This document shows, in pieces, positions 1 through 8,075 of a stretch of 35,323 nt of DNA. This DNA comes from a virus, in IMG/VR virus record IMGVR_UViG_3300040801_000642, positions 1 to 35,323 of that record, one strand, 5' to 3'. Below the pieces are notes generated by a model. That model was not told where the DNA came from and made no database searches. It saw nothing but the letters and a program-made list of their open reading frames with translations. Each line of letters opens with the position of its first letter. Position 1 is the stretch's first letter. The position numbers were made by a program, and so were the translations under genes.

Positions 1-141
1 AATAGGGTGATCACCGACATGCCGTCCAAACCATGCATATGTTTTCTGGTTCTCTACAAATTCCAATCCCAATCGGTCACAAGCTTTCTTTAGGGATTTG
101 AGCGAATGAATCTCTGCACGTATAATTGCAACATGAGACAC
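1..141 (-). CDS. DUF1257/Ycf35-like protein, partial (C-terminus beyond window)
   Basis: Only the first 47 codons are visible; the frame stays open to base 1. The likely start is GTG at 141, with an AAGG-type SD about 6 bases upstream; no in-frame ATG fits. The protein begins (M)SHVAIIRAEIHSLKSL and continues with TYAWFGRHVGDHP. These two stretches are typical of the small DUF1257/Ycf35-like family found in phages and bacteria. Family members often sit close to Ycf46-like AAA+ ATPases, and one is encoded at 1457-2950. Function is unknown. The family call rests on pattern recognition from a fragment. Confidence 0.6.
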   Translation of the reverse strand, partial: MSHVAIIRAEIHSLKSLKKACDRLGLEFVENQKTYAWFGRHVGDHPI

Positions 142-159
142 AGTACACCTTCCTTTCAT

Positions 160-663
160 TTAAATTGATTTAAATGTCCACTTTCCCTTTTTAGCTGTTT
201 TACATCCTCCTATTCCTTTTAGTATTTTATAAATTGTATGATAACAAAAGCCATTATCTCTTGCAAATTTCCTCATTGTATTACTTTTAAATCTTTCTCC
301 TGTTTTAAGGTTAATAGCAATAAACCATTTGTTTTTAGAAGTATTTTGTTTATTCATTCTTGGTGTTACAAATCTACAATTAGATTTACAATAATTACCA
401 TTATTATTTATACGATCTAATTGAACATCATTACCATATTTACGTTTTGCAATGAGATATGGAATTAGCATATCTTGTTTAAACCCAAGGTAATCATTCC
501 ATTTAGAATCAATTGAAATATGTTTATAGTACTTATGTTTTGTATTATTAGGATTATTACATCTTTGTTTCATATCTACCCATATTTTATAGAATCTTCT
601 ACGAGAATCATTATGTTTTGTATTATTTGGGATTCCAGTTATTTTGTTAATTCCCGTAGGCAT
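160..663 (-). CDS. AP2/HNH-type homing endonuclease-like protein
   Basis: The 167-residue basic protein has the layout of phage HNH/AP2 proteins. It carries RRRFYKIWVDMKQRCNNPN near residues 21-39, a W..YLGFKQDM stretch at about 55-65, then LDRINNNGNY..SNCRFVT at about 82-100, the part that normally carries the metal and active-site fold. The C-terminal 50 residues contain a short helix-turn-helix-like segment (FARDNGFCYHTIYKILKG), like the DNA-binding repeats of mobile nucleases. It sits between the DUF1257-like gene and a 55-codon ORF and has a strong AAAGGAGG SD. A paralogue lies at 30273-30755. It probably acts as a free-standing selfish endonuclease; cleavage activity is inferred. Confidence 0.75.
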   Translation of the reverse strand: MPTGINKITGIPNNTKHNDSRRRFYKIWVDMKQRCNNPNNTKHKYYKHISIDSKWNDYLGFKQDMLIPYLIAKRKYGNDVQLDRINNNGNYCKSNCRFVTPRMNKQNTSKNKWFIAINLKTGERFKSNTMRKFARDNGFCYHTIYKILKGIGGCKTAKKGKWTFKSI

Positions 664-670
664 ATTCTCT

Positions 671-838
671 TTAATCCTCCTTTTCTGCTTTAACTTGATT
701 TAATTCATCAATTGCCCGATCAACACAATTCAAACTGATTTCCCAACATTGTTGTGTAGTTCTATCTCCTCTCATCAATTGGGATTTAAGTCCTTGATTC
801 AGAATACGTTTTGCTTTTTCAATTCTTTCTTCTGTCAT
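671..838 (-). CDS. Small hypothetical protein, 55 aa
   Basis: A short ORF starts at ATG 838 and ends in TAA at 671. It reads MTEERIEKAKRILNQGLKSQ and continues as a charged, mostly helical protein ending in KAEKED. It fills the gap between the CxxCxxCC gene (stop at 841) and the HNH-type gene, and its last codons contain the AAAGGAGG SD of that gene. Tight spacing and lack of alternative coding support it. No function recognised. Confidence 0.6.
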   Translation of the reverse strand: MTEERIEKAKRILNQGLKSQLMRGDRTTQQCWEISLNCVDRAIDELNQVKAEKED

Positions 839-840
839 AA

Positions 841-1131
841 TCAATCATCCTTTCCCCATAAGCATTTGCTTTTCATAAATGGATCTTCTCTGCCATCATA
901 CTCCTTACAATACAATGGTCTTTTCTCGTATATATCACATCCTTTCTCTGTTAAATGATGACATTTGAATGGAATAATAACAATTAAATGACCATCTTTT
1001 ACAAACGTCTTGCATCCTCTGATTTCATAAAAGCTACGTTCAAAGTAATTGTTGGGATCAATTGCAGAAACAACACCGATCCATTTACAACATTCCAGGC
1101 ATTTCAAGCATAGCTCAGATTTTCTTTCCAT
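841..1131 (-). CDS. YkgJ-like CxxCxxCC metal-binding protein
   Basis: From ATG 1131 the protein starts MERKSELCLKCLECC, placing a CxxCxxCC cluster at residues 8-15. Later cysteines fall in GCKTF, FKCHHL, GCDIYEKRPLYC and KSKCLWG. This spacing is typical of the YkgJ/UPF0153 group, small proteins thought to bind zinc or an iron-sulphur cluster. An upstream in-frame ATG at 1152 would add seven residues, but AGGTGG lies at a proper distance before 1131. The start overlaps the end of the Lar-like gene by 17 bases, so translation is probably coupled. Role in the phage is unknown. Confidence 0.65.
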   Translation of the reverse strand: MERKSELCLKCLECCKWIGVVSAIDPNNYFERSFYEIRGCKTFVKDGHLIVIIPFKCHHLTEKGCDIYEKRPLYCKEYDGREDPFMKSKCLWGKDD

Positions 1132-1453
1132 TTCGTGTATTCCACCTATCAATCAATTCCGTTCTGCTTATATCTTCCAGTCCAAATAAGCAGCGTTCAC
1201 ATTCAATGAACCATTCTTCCCCGTTATTTTCTGGTCCATTTGGTTTATTGCCACAGAAAGGACAGGATAATACCGCTGTTTCAAATGGATCTGGTTTGCA
1301 TCTAATTACTGCTTGTCCATCAATACAAACCCAAAGCGTGTCTTCCCTTGTTAGAATTTGAAAACCAACCGATCCTTTGAAGTGTGATCTTTTGATGTCC
1401 TGTTCAATTGAGATAATTACATTCTTAAATGTCTTTTCAAATACGTTTTCCAT
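1115..1453 (-). CDS. Lar-like zinc-ribbon protein (restriction-alleviation family domain)
   Basis: The C-terminal half contains CPFCGNKP at residues 64-71, then W.IEC..C ending at 88, then ISRTELIDRWNTR. This CPFCG...C..C...A/E..WN.R arrangement is the signature of the Lar restriction-alleviation family (TIGR03655-type), common in prophages. The first 60 residues do not belong to the motif and include a charged strand-rich stretch. Lar in the Rac prophage modulates type I restriction; many phage proteins with this domain have no tested function, so antirestriction is only a possibility. It is followed without a gap by the YkgJ-like gene. Confidence 0.65.
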   Translation of the reverse strand: MENVFEKTFKNVIISIEQDIKRSHFKGSVGFQILTREDTLWVCIDGQAVIRCKPDPFETAVLSCPFCGNKPNGPENNGEEWFIECERCLFGLEDISRTELIDRWNTRNGKKI

Positions 1454-1456
1454 TGT

Positions 1457-2950
1457 TTATTCTCCCAATTTAAGTTGCCGTTTAATTCCCCTTAACTTGA
1501 GATTAACAGTTGAATTGGCATGACGATAAATAGCTGCTTTCTCTTTCAATGCCGACAATTCCTTTTCCCGGTACTGCGCCAGAATTGGAATCTGTTTCAT
1601 TGCTGTTTCCAAATCCTTTTCATAATGGGAATCCTTGGACAATTGTTCAATCTCTGCACCAGACCATTTCTCTTTAAACAATCTCTGACAGAAATCATCA
1701 TCTACAGGCAATTGGGAATTCCAGATCTTGTTCTTGATTTGAATTATATCCCTGATTTCTTTTGGATTGGGAAGATTGACAAAGAATATGGCATCCCATC
1801 TACCGGATCTCAGGAATTCAGGAGGAAGTATATCCAGATTGTTTGCAGTTGCTACTACAATTGCATCTGTTTTACGTTCCTGCATCCAGGTAAGGAAATG
1901 TCCTAATATACCCTCACTTGTTTCATGAGCCATCCCTTTGCCGGTTCCACCAAATGCCTTTTCAATTTCATCAATTGCAACTACGCACTTTCCAAATGCA
2001 TCAATTGTCTTTGTTGCCAATCGGGTTTTCTGTTCTGTTTCCCCTACCAGACTACCTTTTAATCCACCAATATCCAGCATGATCCCAGGCCAGCCAAGCA
2101 GCGAACACAGACACTTTATGGCATGACTCTTACCTGTCCCTTGAAATCCTACAAGCAGCACAGATTTGATCTTGGGCTTGATTGAATCGGGGTTTTTGAA
2201 TGGTTCCAATCGGGAAGTGAAATACTGTTTGAATAACTCCAAACCACCAAGAGTTTCAATTGGCAATACTTCAAGGAAATCCATAAAACCAGTTTGCTTG
2301 ATAACCTGACGTTTACGCTCAAGGATGGTCAGAAGATCAAATGTCCTTTTGGTAATTGCAGAATAAGCCAGGACGTTTTCAATCTCTTCATAACTCATTC
2401 CCTGACTGGCATCAATAACCTCATTGCTGATAGTGTAATTGATCTTATTGAATTCCTCTTGAGTGAACTTGCCACTTTCCAGCATTTCCTTTGCGGAGGC
2501 ATTTGCAGATTCAGCGATATTCTTTGCAATTGTTTCAATTTCCTCTTTTGTAGGAAGTTTGAAATCAATTACAGGAATGAACTCCTTCAATGCGGTGGGG
2601 ATTCTTTTGGAATTGGTTCCTATGATAATCAAACAGGTCTGATTGGCTTTCAGCATTTCGTAAGCATTGAGTAGTGCTTGCATAATTTGGAAGTTCTCAA
2701 TGAATTCATCGAAGTTTTCCATTATGATTGCACTCTTTTCTGTCTTGGTTGCTTTTTCAATGATTTCCAAATGATCACATTCAATGTCTTCAGTTGTATT
2801 GTGGGGATCGTTAATGATTCCTCTAATTGGATTCCAGTAGATCTTATTGAATGTTTCGTTAAATGTAATGGATCTGATTGCTCTTTTGATTTCAGTTGTT
2901 TCAACAAAGAGCATTCCATAGCCAGCTTGAAGATAGTTACTCAGATTCAT
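1457..2950 (-). CDS. AAA+ ATPase, Ycf46/FtsH-like
   Basis: A 497-residue protein with a C-terminal AAA+ module. Walker A GFQGTGKS lies at about 268-275, Walker B CVVAIDEIEKAF at about 322-333, sensor-1 ATANN near 367, and an arginine-finger region FLRSGRWD near 380. The N-terminal 220 residues lack a complete Walker A motif but resemble a degenerate ATPase domain, as in Ycf46-like proteins of cyanobacteria and their phages. SD AAAGGAG precedes ATG 2950. It probably remodels a protein or nucleoprotein complex; the substrate is unknown. The DUF1257-like gene at the left edge is a frequent partner of this ATPase family, so the two may act together. Confidence 0.8.
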   Translation of the reverse strand: MNLSNYLQAGYGMLFVETTEIKRAIRSITFNETFNKIYWNPIRGIINDPHNTTEDIECDHLEIIEKATKTEKSAIIMENFDEFIENFQIMQALLNAYEMLKANQTCLIIIGTNSKRIPTALKEFIPVIDFKLPTKEEIETIAKNIAESANASAKEMLESGKFTQEEFNKINYTISNEVIDASQGMSYEEIENVLAYSAITKRTFDLLTILERKRQVIKQTGFMDFLEVLPIETLGGLELFKQYFTSRLEPFKNPDSIKPKIKSVLLVGFQGTGKSHAIKCLCSLLGWPGIMLDIGGLKGSLVGETEQKTRLATKTIDAFGKCVVAIDEIEKAFGGTGKGMAHETSEGILGHFLTWMQERKTDAIVVATANNLDILPPEFLRSGRWDAIFFVNLPNPKEIRDIIQIKNKIWNSQLPVDDDFCQRLFKEKWSGAEIEQLSKDSHYEKDLETAMKQIPILAQYREKELSALKEKAAIYRHANSTVNLKLRGIKRQLKLGE

Positions 2951-2965
2951 TTTAATCTCCTTTCT

Positions 2966-4204
2966 TTAATTGATGTTTTTGTACGCATTGACTCGAAACA
3001 TTTCCAGCCAATTCTTTCCAAAACTCCAATCGGTTTTCATTTTTACGGATTGTGTCCAGGGTAAATGGGGTTTGTTACACATAATATCATCTACCATATC
3101 AATGTAATCTGGTGCTTCATATTTATAAACGTTATTGTAGGCTGAATCGTGAACCTGTCCAATTGGGTGAGATTTCCAATTATCATCATTTTCAATTATT
3201 TCTTCAATTCTTATTAATGAATCAAGTAACAATAGAAAGGAAGTAGATTGAATTGGATAATTGATTATTTCATTTCTGCTAAGTGGATAACGTCTTCTAA
3301 ATCCAAAAGGGTTTTCCACATAACCTGTTTTATAGTAATTTTCAACTAATGAATCTTGCCATGTTTTGTAAACATTATATCTATTATAAAACGCATTTTG
3401 ACATTCTGCAATATGATTTTCACTAAATTCTATATAATATTTCTCCCAATTAGATTTGAATTTACTTTGTTTATAAAATCCTCTTACGTATTCCTCATAG
3501 AAAGGTGATTTACGCATTTCCTGTGCAATTGAAGTATTAACAGCACCAAAGAAGTTTGCAAAGGTAAAGTTGTTTTTAGCCAGGAATCTATATGTATCAT
3601 CATATTTAACTTTAACTTCCTTGTAGCTCATTCCTTTTAATCCAAATAGTTCAATTGCCCAATGGGAATGCATATCTAAATCATGATTCAGATCTTCAAT
3701 CATTTGAGGATCATTTCCAAGCATCCCGGCTACTTTTACTTCCGCACCATCATAATCAGTTTCAGCAACAAACCAATCTTCAATTGGATCTAATGCTTTA
3801 AACATCTTACGGATGATTTTCCAATCTATACCATTAACTATTTCCCCATGTTTTGGTATGTTTTGGAAATTGGGATCGGTTGATGAACTTCTATATGTTT
3901 CAGCCGTATTGAGCCAAAAGTCGGGGTGTAATTTGAAATCTTCATCCGATATGTTTCTCAATATGTCAGCCAAATAGGTGTTTTGGGCTTTCAATAACTT
4001 ACGATATGCAACCAATAAAGCACAGAATTTAACCCCATGATTTTCTGCATATTGTGTAATTGTAGCTTCATCAGTTGATTCATTACTTGTTATTTTACTG
4101 ACCTTAATTGGTTCTAATTTCAAAAATCCATATAGAAATTCACGTAATTGTAGAGTTGAATTAAGATTAATCAACCAATCGGTATAATCATAACAGAATT
4201 TCAT
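2966..4204 (-). CDS. DNA polymerase family A, polymerase domain (C-terminal half of a split polymerase)
   Basis: The 412-residue protein covers only the polymerase part of a family A enzyme. It opens at the INLNSTLQLREFL segment of the thumb, then shows SSSTDPNFQNIP near 106-117 and motif A DYDGAEVKVAG with the catalytic Asp at about 150. A motif B-like RFLAKNNFTFANFFGA lies at about 206-221 and motif C QVHDSAYNNV at about 350-359. Motif C has Ser where most family members have Glu (HDE), and motif B has one extra residue after its Lys. Both metal-binding Asp residues are present, so activity is plausible. The ATG overlaps the preceding stop as ATGA. Exonuclease and UDG-like parts are in 4790-6349. 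Confidence 0.9.
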   Translation of the reverse strand: MKFCYDYTDWLINLNSTLQLREFLYGFLKLEPIKVSKITSNESTDEATITQYAENHGVKFCALLVAYRKLLKAQNTYLADILRNISDEDFKLHPDFWLNTAETYRSSSTDPNFQNIPKHGEIVNGIDWKIIRKMFKALDPIEDWFVAETDYDGAEVKVAGMLGNDPQMIEDLNHDLDMHSHWAIELFGLKGMSYKEVKVKYDDTYRFLAKNNFTFANFFGAVNTSIAQEMRKSPFYEEYVRGFYKQSKFKSNWEKYYIEFSENHIAECQNAFYNRYNVYKTWQDSLVENYYKTGYVENPFGFRRRYPLSRNEIINYPIQSTSFLLLLDSLIRIEEIIENDDNWKSHPIGQVHDSAYNNVYKYEAPDYIDMVDDIMCNKPHLPWTQSVKMKTDWSFGKNWLEMFRVNAYKNIN

Positions 4205-4842
4205 CAGGCTCTTCCCATATATTTTAAATCAATACTGTTAAGATCAATTTGACCGTCATTTTTAGATTCTTTATCGAAATTACTTATAATATCTTTAATA
4301 GCTTCAATTATAGGTTCAAAGCCATCAATTCTTTTGTTTGTTTCGGGATCAATAATTACCATTGGTATTTCATTATTTTGGATTTGTTTATTCAATTTAA
4401 CCAAACCCATAAAAATAGCATAATCAACACAATCAACAATATCAAGAAGCATTTTTAAAATATCAAATGGTTTTTTAGGAAACAGGTAATGGAAATCAGG
4501 CTTTTCAAAATTGATTACATTAAAAAGGTATGTCATGCTTTTCAATGCTTCAAAAATAGTGAAGTTGAAATCATCTAATAGAAATGCTTGTCTTTCTCTT
4601 TTCTCCTTTTCAAAATCTGGATCTTTAAAGATGTAATCATATTTCATATCAATTCGTTTTAATCTTTCAATCAATTCTTCCTTGAACATTATATGGGGTG
4701 TTACCAGTTTTAGGTTTTCAATTAAAGAGAAATCGGTTATTTCTAATTCTCTTTCTTTAATTGAAATAGTAAAGATACCGTTATTGTTCTTAGCCAAATG
4801 ATACTTTTCGGTTAATTCTGCTAATCTTTCTTGTTTCTTCAT
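4204..4842 (-). CDS. Unknown 212-aa protein encoded between the two polymerase halves
   Basis: A charged, mostly helical protein starting MKKQERLAELTEKYHLAKNN, with an acidic C-terminal region and no motif I recognise. It does not resemble a polymerase thumb, and the flanking fragments together already cover the expected polymerase segments, so it looks like an added gene. It overlaps the end of the upstream half by 53 bases and the start of the downstream half as ATGA. It lies in a different reading frame from both halves, which share a frame with each other. Translational coupling suggests co-production with the polymerase, and an accessory or bridging role is possible but unproven. Confidence 0.75.
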   Translation of the reverse strand: MKKQERLAELTEKYHLAKNNNGIFTISIKERELEITDFSLIENLKLVTPHIMFKEELIERLKRIDMKYDYIFKDPDFEKEKRERQAFLLDDFNFTIFEALKSMTYLFNVINFEKPDFHYLFPKKPFDILKMLLDIVDCVDYAIFMGLVKLNKQIQNNEIPMVIIDPETNKRIDGFEPIIEAIKDIISNFDKESKNDGQIDLNSIDLKYMGRA

Positions 4843-6349
4843 CCTGTTCTCCTTTCTTTGTTGCTTGGATTAATTCAGTAAGTTTATTATCACCTTTCTT
4901 TTTGGAAGTACTTTGTTTTTCCAAATACTTGTTGTATTCAATAAACTCAGGTATATTTGATATTTCATTTGTAATCTTATCAATATTGTTTTCTAATAGA
5001 GAATAGAAATTACTAAATTCAGTTTCATCAATTGAAACACCCCTTTGGGTCATATTGGCAAATGCCCAATGTCCTTTATGTAAGAACTCATAGTTTTCAA
5101 ATGCTTTGGGATATGCATTTGGCATTATTTCATTTGTTAATACCAAGTAATTGTTGAATGTAGTAATTACATCCAATCCAGCATAAAGAATCAAATCATC
5201 ATGGGGTGCATGTCTTATTCTATTGCACTTATCATCCTTTTCTTTCTTCATTAAGAATGCTTTAACAGTTTCAGAATAAGGTGGGATTCCAAACCGCATC
5301 AGGTTTTGGAAATCCAATGAAGTACACCCCCTTCTTTCATCAATTACATGAGTCGCCAGCATGGTGCAGAATGTATTCTCAATTTGTTTGATCTTGAATA
5401 TATATCTTGAACCAAGATCTTCAAATTTACTATTCTGAATTACTTTGAGAATGTTTGGATTGGTTAATATGGATTGCATATTCTTAATTACTTTATCCCA
5501 AACACTTAAATCATTTTGCCATAAGTTTTCATGAATTACCCATGCTATATTTTCCAATCCAAATGATATATGTGTTAATTCAAAGAAGCTGTCATATGGA
5601 TTAAGGTTTGTTGTTTCATAGTCCAAAGCTACTTTATCAAGTTGATTTACTTTTCTAAATACTTCATCAAGTTGATTGGCTTTAACTTCAATTATCTTGA
5701 TGTTATCCAGTATCTTTCTTTTCTTTAATAAACTGTTTATAAAGCTTCTTTTATGGTAATCCTTTTGCCATAACTTGGATATTCTGCTTATGTCTTTTTC
5801 AATTGCATATTGATAATGATATGCGTTTATATATAAAGGATTTAAGATAGGGAATACAATACAATTGAATTCGAAATTCGGTACAATTCGATTTCTAATC
5901 TTTGATGCAGCAATCTTGTTTTTGATTCCCATTACAGACTTAAATGCCATTTCACCCAATGTTACAATTACTTTTGGTTTTAATTCCAGAAGCTTTTCAG
6001 CAAGGATTCTTCTACAGCATTTGTATTGATTATCGGTAACTTTCTTTGATGCACATACCGCAGCATGAGTTATTGCCGCTTCATGTAATAGATTGATTCT
6101 GTTTTTATAGAAAGCACTTCTAATTGATCCAAGCTTTTCACCAACCAATAGATTCTTCTTTATATCTTCTTCTGGTGTAAGATGTTCTCCGACAATTACC
6201 AATCCATTATATTTGTTACCCACAACAGGTTCCATTTTTGGATTGATTAATTTGTCCTTGTTTCTTTCATATAACTTACATTTATCACAATCATAAACAA
6301 TCTTTGACTTTTTAACGACTTGTTCTGGAATAGGAAAGTAGAAACTCAT
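4790..6349 (-). CDS. UDG-like domain fused to DNA polymerase A 3'-5' exonuclease (N-terminal half of a split polymerase)
   Basis: Residues 1-200 resemble a family 4 uracil-DNA glycosylase. CDKC is at 21-24, VIVGEHLTPEED at 51-62, further cysteines at about 99 and 111-112 could complete an Fe-S site, and LKPKVIVTLGEMA is at about 123-135. The usual HP[SA] motif is NPLY (about 170-173), so glycosylase activity may be lost. Residues 235-410 form a DEDDy exonuclease: VALDYETTNLNP (D and E), IQNSKFEDLG, and YAGLD. The protein ends in a lysine-rich tail after the start of the thumb. UDG-polymerase fusions are known in SPO1-like phages; the split here is unusual. Confidence 0.85.
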   Translation of the reverse strand: MSFYFPIPEQVVKKSKIVYDCDKCKLYERNKDKLINPKMEPVVGNKYNGLVIVGEHLTPEEDIKKNLLVGEKLGSIRSAFYKNRINLLHEAAITHAAVCASKKVTDNQYKCCRRILAEKLLELKPKVIVTLGEMAFKSVMGIKNKIAASKIRNRIVPNFEFNCIVFPILNPLYINAYHYQYAIEKDISRISKLWQKDYHKRSFINSLLKKRKILDNIKIIEVKANQLDEVFRKVNQLDKVALDYETTNLNPYDSFFELTHISFGLENIAWVIHENLWQNDLSVWDKVIKNMQSILTNPNILKVIQNSKFEDLGSRYIFKIKQIENTFCTMLATHVIDERRGCTSLDFQNLMRFGIPPYSETVKAFLMKKEKDDKCNRIRHAPHDDLILYAGLDVITTFNNYLVLTNEIMPNAYPKAFENYEFLHKGHWAFANMTQRGVSIDETEFSNFYSLLENNIDKITNEISNIPEFIEYNKYLEKQSTSKKKGDNKLTELIQATKKGEQDEETRKISRINRKVSFG

Positions 6350-6369
6350 TTCGTTTATATCCTAATTGA

Positions 6370-6411
6370 AAATGGGGATGTTACCACCATAACTTGATAA
6401 CATCCCCATTT
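6370..6411 (-). terminator. Hairpin between polymerase and upstream gene, likely terminator or processing site
   Basis: A perfect 14-bp inverted repeat (AAATGGGGATGTTA and its complement) with a 14-base loop lies in the 88-base gap between 6438-8075 and 4790-6349. On the minus strand the stem is followed by a short T-rich stretch (TTTTC). This could attenuate transcription between the 545-residue gene and the polymerase genes. The weak T run leaves partial read-through or RNA processing as alternatives. Confidence 0.6.
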
Positions 6412-6437
6412 GTAAACAATCAGACTGCTTTTACCTA

Positions 6438-8075
6438 TTACAGATCATTGTCATTCTTGATAATCTCAATCAATTGCTTTACAACTTTCTTGATATGGAA
6501 GATAGATTTACCTTTCTCTGAATAAATAGGCTTTACTGCTGTAATGATTGTTGCTTCATCAGCCCCATCCAATACCATCTTCTCAATTATTTGATAAACC
6601 GAAATAGCATCTGCTTCAGGGGTTTTAGTTTCTTTCTTCCCTCTCAGGGACAACTTGCTTTTGCTTGTCTTTTCAGTTCTGCTTTTGGGTTCATCTTCAG
6701 GGACAACTTCAAACAGCTTTTCCGACATGGTTTTAATGTTTTTACGTTGAATTGAATTGAGCTTGATTTCAAATGCATCACACATACCCGCTAAGGTATC
6801 CTTATCTTTGGCTTTGATTGCATCTTCAACCATTGACCGTGTAATTGTAACTTCTTCTCCTTTTTCGGAATCTCCGGTATCACCTTCAGCAAATTCCACA
6901 AGCTTGTCTGCAATCATTTCAAGCATCTCTTCTTTGGTAGTTTTGGGAGATGCTTTCAATTCCAATTGCTTTACAAATTTGCGAAGCTTGGGAATTGGAA
7001 GTTCTTCTGCCGCTGAATAGACTTCATCAGCATCAAAATCTGTTGGATCAAATGGCACTTCATAATCTGATTCAACTTCCTCTTTCTTTTCTTCTTTCTT
7101 ACCGGATTTCTTCAATCGGTCTTTCAATGAAGGTTTCTTCTTTTCTTCTTCAACACCCAGGATCTTCAGCAATTGTGCTTTTACGCTTTCAACGTCTGTT
7201 TGATCTTCATCAATCTCAACGTCACCAAGAAGTCCCTGAACATCATCATCAGAAATGAATTCAAGCAATTGTTCTTCGTTTTCAATTGATTTGATGATGT
7301 CAATCAATTCATTCCTTGTTTCATCATCAATTTCAATTCCACCTTCTTCACCTTCTTCTTTACCCAAACATTCCAGCATAGCTTCTTTTAATGATTTAGC
7401 TGTTTTGTATTTGCTAAGGTCAAGTTTAAAGATTGATTTGAAATCAGGATCTTCACAAATCTCTTTCAGATCATCAATCTTTTTGGTTTCATTGATTACA
7501 GCTACCAATTCGCTCAGATCATCTTCTTTAACTTCTTCTTCTTTTTCTGCTTTGGGTTCTTCTTTCATATCCTCCGTTTCAGCCGCTTCGAAATACTTAT
7601 CTTCCAGGGTATCATACCATGCAACGAATTCCTGGCTGTATTCCTCTTTTGGATTGATTGATTTGATGATTTCAATAATGATTTCATCTTCATCCATTTT
7701 TCCCATTGCCAAAGGTTTCAATCCAACTTCTTTACCGAATTCTTTCAATTGTTTCATTTCCATGACTAAATCCTCCACTTTTAGATGTTTTACCCATTGT
7801 AGTTTCTGACATACTTCAATTTCTTCCCTTGTTGCAATTCCCAAATCATAAATGAGTACCGAATTGATTAAGTATTCATATCGGTAAACTCTTGCTTTTC
7901 GCATCACCCCCTTTGGTACATATTTACCAAACATTAATCGTAAAGTGACAATATCCTTTTGAGTTAATCCCAAATTAACCCAATTGGCATTAAGCCATTT
8001 ATACAATCTGTATCTTCTAATAAGAGTGTATAAATAGGCTTTCCATCGTGGCAATCGAACGACAATGGAATCCAT
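6438..8075 (-). CDS. Acidic multi-module protein with repeated HeH/SAP-like segments
   Basis: This 545-residue protein has a basic, aromatic N-terminal 95 residues and a long Glu/Lys-rich remainder. Several 35-residue helical modules recur, roughly L..(I/M)(C/F)...(x)10...S.KEA(M)LE.L, for example LKEICEDPDFKSIFKLDLSK, IPKLRKFVKQLELKASPKTT and LAGMCDAFEIKLNSIQ. They resemble helix-extension-helix (SAP/LEM-like) folds that bind nucleic acid or protein, joined by KE-rich linkers. Its start overlaps the previous stop as TAATG. A second strong SD (GGAGG) precedes an in-frame ATG at 7763, so a shorter 441-residue form may also be made. Family not recognised. Confidence 0.7.
   Translation of the reverse strand: MDSIVVRLPRWKAYLYTLIRRYRLYKWLNANWVNLGLTQKDIVTLRLMFGKYVPKGVMRKARVYRYEYLINSVLIYDLGIATREEIEVCQKLQWVKHLKVEDLVMEMKQLKEFGKEVGLKPLAMGKMDEDEIIIEIIKSINPKEEYSQEFVAWYDTLEDKYFEAAETEDMKEEPKAEKEEEVKEDDLSELVAVINETKKIDDLKEICEDPDFKSIFKLDLSKYKTAKSLKEAMLECLGKEEGEEGGIEIDDETRNELIDIIKSIENEEQLLEFISDDDVQGLLGDVEIDEDQTDVESVKAQLLKILGVEEEKKKPSLKDRLKKSGKKEEKKEEVESDYEVPFDPTDFDADEVYSAAEELPIPKLRKFVKQLELKASPKTTKEEMLEMIADKLVEFAEGDTGDSEKGEEVTITRSMVEDAIKAKDKDTLAGMCDAFEIKLNSIQRKNIKTMSEKLFEVVPEDEPKSRTEKTSKSKLSLRGKKETKTPEADAISVYQIIEKMVLDGADEATIITAVKPIYSEKGKSIFHIKKVVKQLIEIIKNDNDL

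Noticed and set aside
238-3064. Plus-strand ORFs opposite 160-2950
   Set aside because: They mirror minus-strand genes with clear motifs, lack SD sites and have no recognisable protein features.
4204-4842. Group I intron or intein as cause of the polymerase split
   Set aside because: The middle segment is an open frame overlapping both halves, with no room for an intron core and no intein splice-site residues at the joints.
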